Part shown: positions 57,393-64,000 of the stretch, in pieces
Layout of the letters: every line of letters starts with the position of its first letter
How positions within the stretch are numbered: the stretch's first letter is position 1
NCBI RefSeq assembly: GCF_000764305.2
Contig: NW_025941294.1
Span: forward strand, 1-64,000
Reading direction: 5' to 3'
Origin: Hyalella azteca
Taxonomy: Eukaryota > Arthropoda > Malacostraca > Amphipoda > Hyalellidae
Length of the DNA: 64,000 nt
Notes under the pieces: generated by a model
What the model saw: the letters and a program-made list of their open reading frames with translations, nothing else
What the model was told of the DNA's origin: nothing
The model's database searches: none
Program-made: the position numbers and the translations under genes

Positions 57393-59480
57393 TCATGATA
57401 TTTTGGACGTCAAAATTTTGATTTGTTGCTGAACGTTTGCTGCCTATTTAGTTAAGATCTTACTGAATAAAAATAATTATTTCAGGCACATCTAGATTCA
57501 ACATAATTTAAGAATTTACGAGTTTCTTGCATGTGCAGCTGTGGCTAAAAACAAAGCGAGTTCTTAATATAGGCGATATTTTGTAAAAGATGTAGCACTC
57601 TGTAACATAAATTATTTTTGCTTTATTTAATGCTCAGAGTGAGCATTAAGTTTTAATAGTGTAAATAATCTTGCTGCATTACCATAGCATGATTCTCAAC
57701 AATCGAATAAGAACAACAGTCTATCAATTGAAAAACATTGTATGCTCTTGGCATTGATTCTTCTTTCCTGGAGATTTAAATGTCTTATTTAATAGAATAG
57801 AATAGAAGTGTGTCGGTATTGAAGAAATAGGCCCATGCATGGCCTGTTGCCCATTCTTGAACTTTTCGTGACAAAGGGATTCTGCCTTTGGAACCCGATC
57901 TTTCCATAACTGACGATTGATTGAGATAGCTGCTGGATTTATTGCCTGGTCCGTAATTTGCTGATGGAAATTGTGGCCGTATCTTACTGATGACCGTACC
58001 GGTGATAACTCCCGGTGTAAAAATGATAACGATTGTATTCAACAATGATAACTCCCGGTGAATAAAACTACCATTTTCCTAAATATTGTTCAGATATTCA
58101 AGCAAATTGAAGAGTGGTATGAAGCATCTGTGTAAAATTGGTGAACAGAGCAGCATCTGAACTTAAGTAATACAATTTTTATGATTGCAACATTGTACCA
58201 GCCAATATTCTCAACGAGCGTTACGACCGATGCTGCACATCATATTGTAGAAAGCATGGGTAGCCACATGAAACTAACTGTAGAAGACGTGTAACCAATG
58301 ATTTTCTTTAATTTGTACCAATAATTGCTTCCATATCAATAGAACATGGTGTCTATAGTGAAGGTGGTATTTTCTTGCCTTCTCTTCGATTGTTGAAATT
58401 GGTGTCTTGGAGGCCTCTGTTCCGACCTTCGCTTCTGCTATCCACGTCGCTTGATGTAATATATTCGAAAAATACAATCAAGCCAACTTTTAGGGGCTGA
58501 AATATATTTATTTGTGAAGAGCGGTGTTTTCAAGGGTATACTGTTTTTACCATAGTAACGAGCACCATTTGCATTAAATTATCTACAAAAATAAATTCAA
58601 TCAGACAAATGTGACCCACCACTTAAAGCAAAAAAGGGATATATATCTGCAATTGATATATTCAAATTAATATTTTTTGTAATTTTCTTCTCCGATAGGC
58701 AACGTTCAATTCCTGCATCCTGCTTGACTCTCTCAACTTTTACACACCCAGCAAATTTAACTTTGCCTTCTCAATCACAGCCACAGCTGCTCCTTGCGGC
58801 CAACCCACACATCACCTTTACCACTTACCACTAGGACTGTTATTGCATATTTGAATTACTTTTAATATAAATATATAGATAGCATAGGCAGTAATATTGA
58901 TAACATTTATTGGCGTACCAGCGCAGTTATTTTTCTATGTTGCTACATTCAACTCTTTGGATATTGTCGCGAGATTTTTTTATTATGTTGTCAGGTCGAG
59001 AGGATATTAGATTACAATGAATGATAAGAAAATGTTGGACAATCTCATTCGTATATTGATTTCATGTTCATAATCAAAACTCGATAATGTTTTATGAAAT
59101 TCAATTTAACAAATATTGTATCTTATTAACATAATGAACATTTAAGATGTAAAACCATATTACCAATAAAAAATCAGGTTACGTGTTATAACTTATAAGC
59201 AGAACGAGGTTATAAAAATATATTATTCCAACAATGATATTTTATTCCTCCGAAAAAATAGGATTACCATAAACAAAATCTACACTTGACGTCTGACACC
59301 ATAGTGGCAGTGCACGAAGTTGCCTCCAATTTTGAAAAAAAAATAATTTGTGTTATTGCTGAAACGCGCCCGGACTGTGTACAGAGGGTCGGAAATACTG
59401 CGGGAAATTTTCCTTTGTTTAGATTGTAACGATAGTCTGCCTCTGCCCAACTGCAGGTCAGCTGCTATGCCTAACGAGTG
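57393..59480 (+). repeat. Upstream duplication unit of gene E
   Basis: Direct copy of 44660-46470, extended by the insertion at 57794-58059. No gene beyond the short conserved minus-strand frames (58274-58477 and overlaps). Confidence 0.8.
57794..58059 (-). mobile_element. Chimeric LINE 3'-end insertion
   Basis: The minus strand ends with the CR1-like 3' UTR and TTCTA tail (57965-57794). Its 5' part (58059-57966) is unrelated to the LINE but resembles the GC-rich block near 7890-7940 (TGATGACCGTAC). The D upstream unit (near 45063) has the empty site, so both parts arrived as one insert. Confidence 0.65.
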
Positions 59481-59481
59481 A

Positions 59482-59489
59482 TATAAATA
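59482..59489 (+). promoter_or_regulatory. TATA box of gene E
   Basis: TATAAATA, 31 nt before an initiator-like CGTCACAAAG (A at 59513); the same block as in D. Confidence 0.8.
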
Positions 59490-59512
59490 GAGCTTCGACG
59501 CTGCCTACCGTC

Positions 59513-59626
59513 ACAAAGCAAATGCCGGTGCAGGGATAGTCGACGATCAGCTTCCGATTGCGTGAACTGAAAGTAATTGGTATCATCTCGTCTTCTAAGT
59601 TCCAAACTTCTCGACTTTTGCCAAAG
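59513..59626 (+). other. Non-coding first exon of gene E
   Basis: From the inferred start to TTGCCAAAG before GTATGA (59627). The leader intron ends GATTGCAG directly before the ATG at 60165. Confidence 0.65.
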
Positions 59627-60164
59627 GTATGATGCCCAATACATAATAAGTTATTTCAGTTTAAACTTCTCATTATCCTTAGCATTTTAATTAGAACGAT
59701 TTGTTATTGTCAGAGAGTATTAATCAAAATTTCCCCTATCAGAAAACATTGCCCGCTGTTCTGAGTTGTTGGCTCTAAATTAATGTTCCTCAAGGCTCAC
59801 ATACATAAAATTTATATAACATATAATACAAGATCGTAGGTGCGTCATGTATTGCTTTACACTACATCATTCGCACCAACGCTTATTCTAATCATAAAAA
59901 ACTATATATCAATTAGATACTTCATATACCGAACATATCGGTCTGTCTTCACAGCTGTGCCTAAATGTATATAGGGGGATTTTGTGCCGGCAAGAGACCA
60001 TCCAGTTTTTCTGCGATGAGTCTTGATACCCTGGAGACGGTGGGCGTACGAGTGGCGACAATTCCACAATTCAAATTTAAATAAAATTGTAGTCGCGGAA
60101 AAAATTAAGTGCTCCCTGAATTATATGTAATTGGCATAAAAACAAGTCTGGATTTGGATTGCAG

Positions 60165-63305
<3,141 letters not shown>

Positions 63306-63344
63306 CTAATGCTATAGTCCTCTTACCGTAACATTAATAATTAG

Positions 63345-63587
63345 CATTTCTCTATTGAAAATGTTTCGGAGACCAGCTCCATCGTCAGTTTGATAAATCT
63401 AGAACACATATACAGTCAGAAAATTAATAATGTTTGGAGTCAAAAGAAAAAAAAAAACAGAAGTTAAAACCTAAATTTACAGGCAAAGGGCAGAATAATA
63501 CAGAAATACCTATTTATTCAATACATAAATACATAATTTTTGTGGAGTTTTCTTCGATTCAAGCAATCTAGTGACATTGAAAATTAG
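63345..63587 (-). mobile_element. 243-bp insertion with hammerhead-like core
   Basis: D's 3' flank has the empty site (TTAATTAGTTC near 53391); here AATTAG is duplicated on both sides (63339-63344, 63582-63587). On the minus strand 63388-63363 reads CTGACGA, a GGAG-CTGGT-CTCC hairpin, then GAAAC, which is the invariant core of hammerhead ribozymes. A similar stretch is at 9172-9197. Penelope-like retroelements are the best-known arthropod carriers. An A-run lies at 63447-63459. Confidence 0.5.
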
Positions 63588-64000
63588 TTCTTGTATGGTT
63601 GAATAGAATGTATTGCTCGCCTTATGTCGTCTTATGTGTGGGAAACGGAGTTGTAGTCCGAGCGTGTGGTGGTCATGGTTAGAAACGATGAAGCTATTCC
63701 GTCATTTTATTATGTTATTTCACTTTAAATATTTCCTACCTACATTTATTTTGGATAATTTCCTCATTCTAATGAAAATGGTCAAGTACACAAGTAATTC
63801 TGTCAACAACTCTCGATTTTCATGGCCTCAAATATGTCTTTTTTTTTCTCTGTTCACAGGGTTTTAAGCATTTTCGTAGCATAAAGGGGCATTTTACTCT
63901 CAATCTATAACTTAAGATTAATTAATCATGAAGCGCTGTTCAAGGACGCACTCCTCTGCTGTTTATAGTAAATAATTTTGTACGGACATGTCTGGTGTAT
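63588..64000 (+). other. 3' flank of gene E
   Basis: Same as D's 3' flank (53397-53790), including GGACATGTCTGGTGTAT at the window end. No gene. Confidence 0.6.

Overview
This is AT-rich nuclear DNA from an animal, most likely an arthropod (insect or crustacean; species not identifiable from sequence alone). The evidence is multi-exon protein genes with GT-AG introns and TATA/initiator promoters, CR1-like LINEs, TTAA-flanked and TA-flanked MITEs, and transposases of an arthropod-type Tc1/mariner relative. No rRNA, tRNA, CRISPR or bacterial gene was seen.

The window is a cluster of cathepsin L-like cysteine protease genes (papain family, C1A). The common gene plan is a TATA box, a non-coding first exon, then six coding exons of 93, 150, 192, 192, 166-169 and 206 nt; the ATG is the first codon of coding exon 1. 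The members, named A to E here, are: A (minus, 14800-11087, loses its 3' half); B (plus, 23657-27902, full reading frame of 333 aa but two GC splice donors); C' (minus, 34155-31638, no exon 1, nonsense codon, frameshift, truncated end); C (plus, 36960-40458, internal deletion); D (plus, 48046-53350, intact, 332 aa); E (plus, 60165-63305, intact, 332 aa, altered active-site loop). Two further relics are an isolated exon-5 fragment at 7136-7190 and a bare stop codon plus 3' UTR at 55945-56535.

The layout is built from nested duplications. A and B lie head to head on the two arms of one giant imperfect palindrome (about 7.19-18.86 kb against 19.43-29.25 kb). C' and C form a second palindrome (31.64-34.86 against 37.73-40.36 kb). 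D and E are direct tandem copies with shared upstream DNA (from 44.66 and 57.39 kb). A repeat block called R1 here occurs at 5.07-7.13 kb (inverted), 41.80-44.56 kb and 56.54-57.39 kb.

Because each region has a paralogous partner, insertions can be read against an empty site in the same window. This dates several mobile elements as younger than the duplications: TTAA MITEs at 8827, 47081 and 51944, a TA MITE at 42353, CR1-like LINE pieces at 49118 and 57794, a 243-bp insertion at 63345 with a possible hammerhead-like core, and a TTAAGCCATG minisatellite in an intron of A.

The proteins would be secreted or lysosomal/digestive zymogens: signal peptide, ERFNIN-type I29 inhibitor propeptide, then a mature protease with Cys-His-Asn. 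The most unusual single gene is B, where the last intron is 435 nt, stop-free and in frame, with a GC donor, so retention would give a 478-residue protein. Left of 5 kb there is little except a transposase-like reading frame at the edge, a LINE 3' end and a 122-bp tandem repeat.
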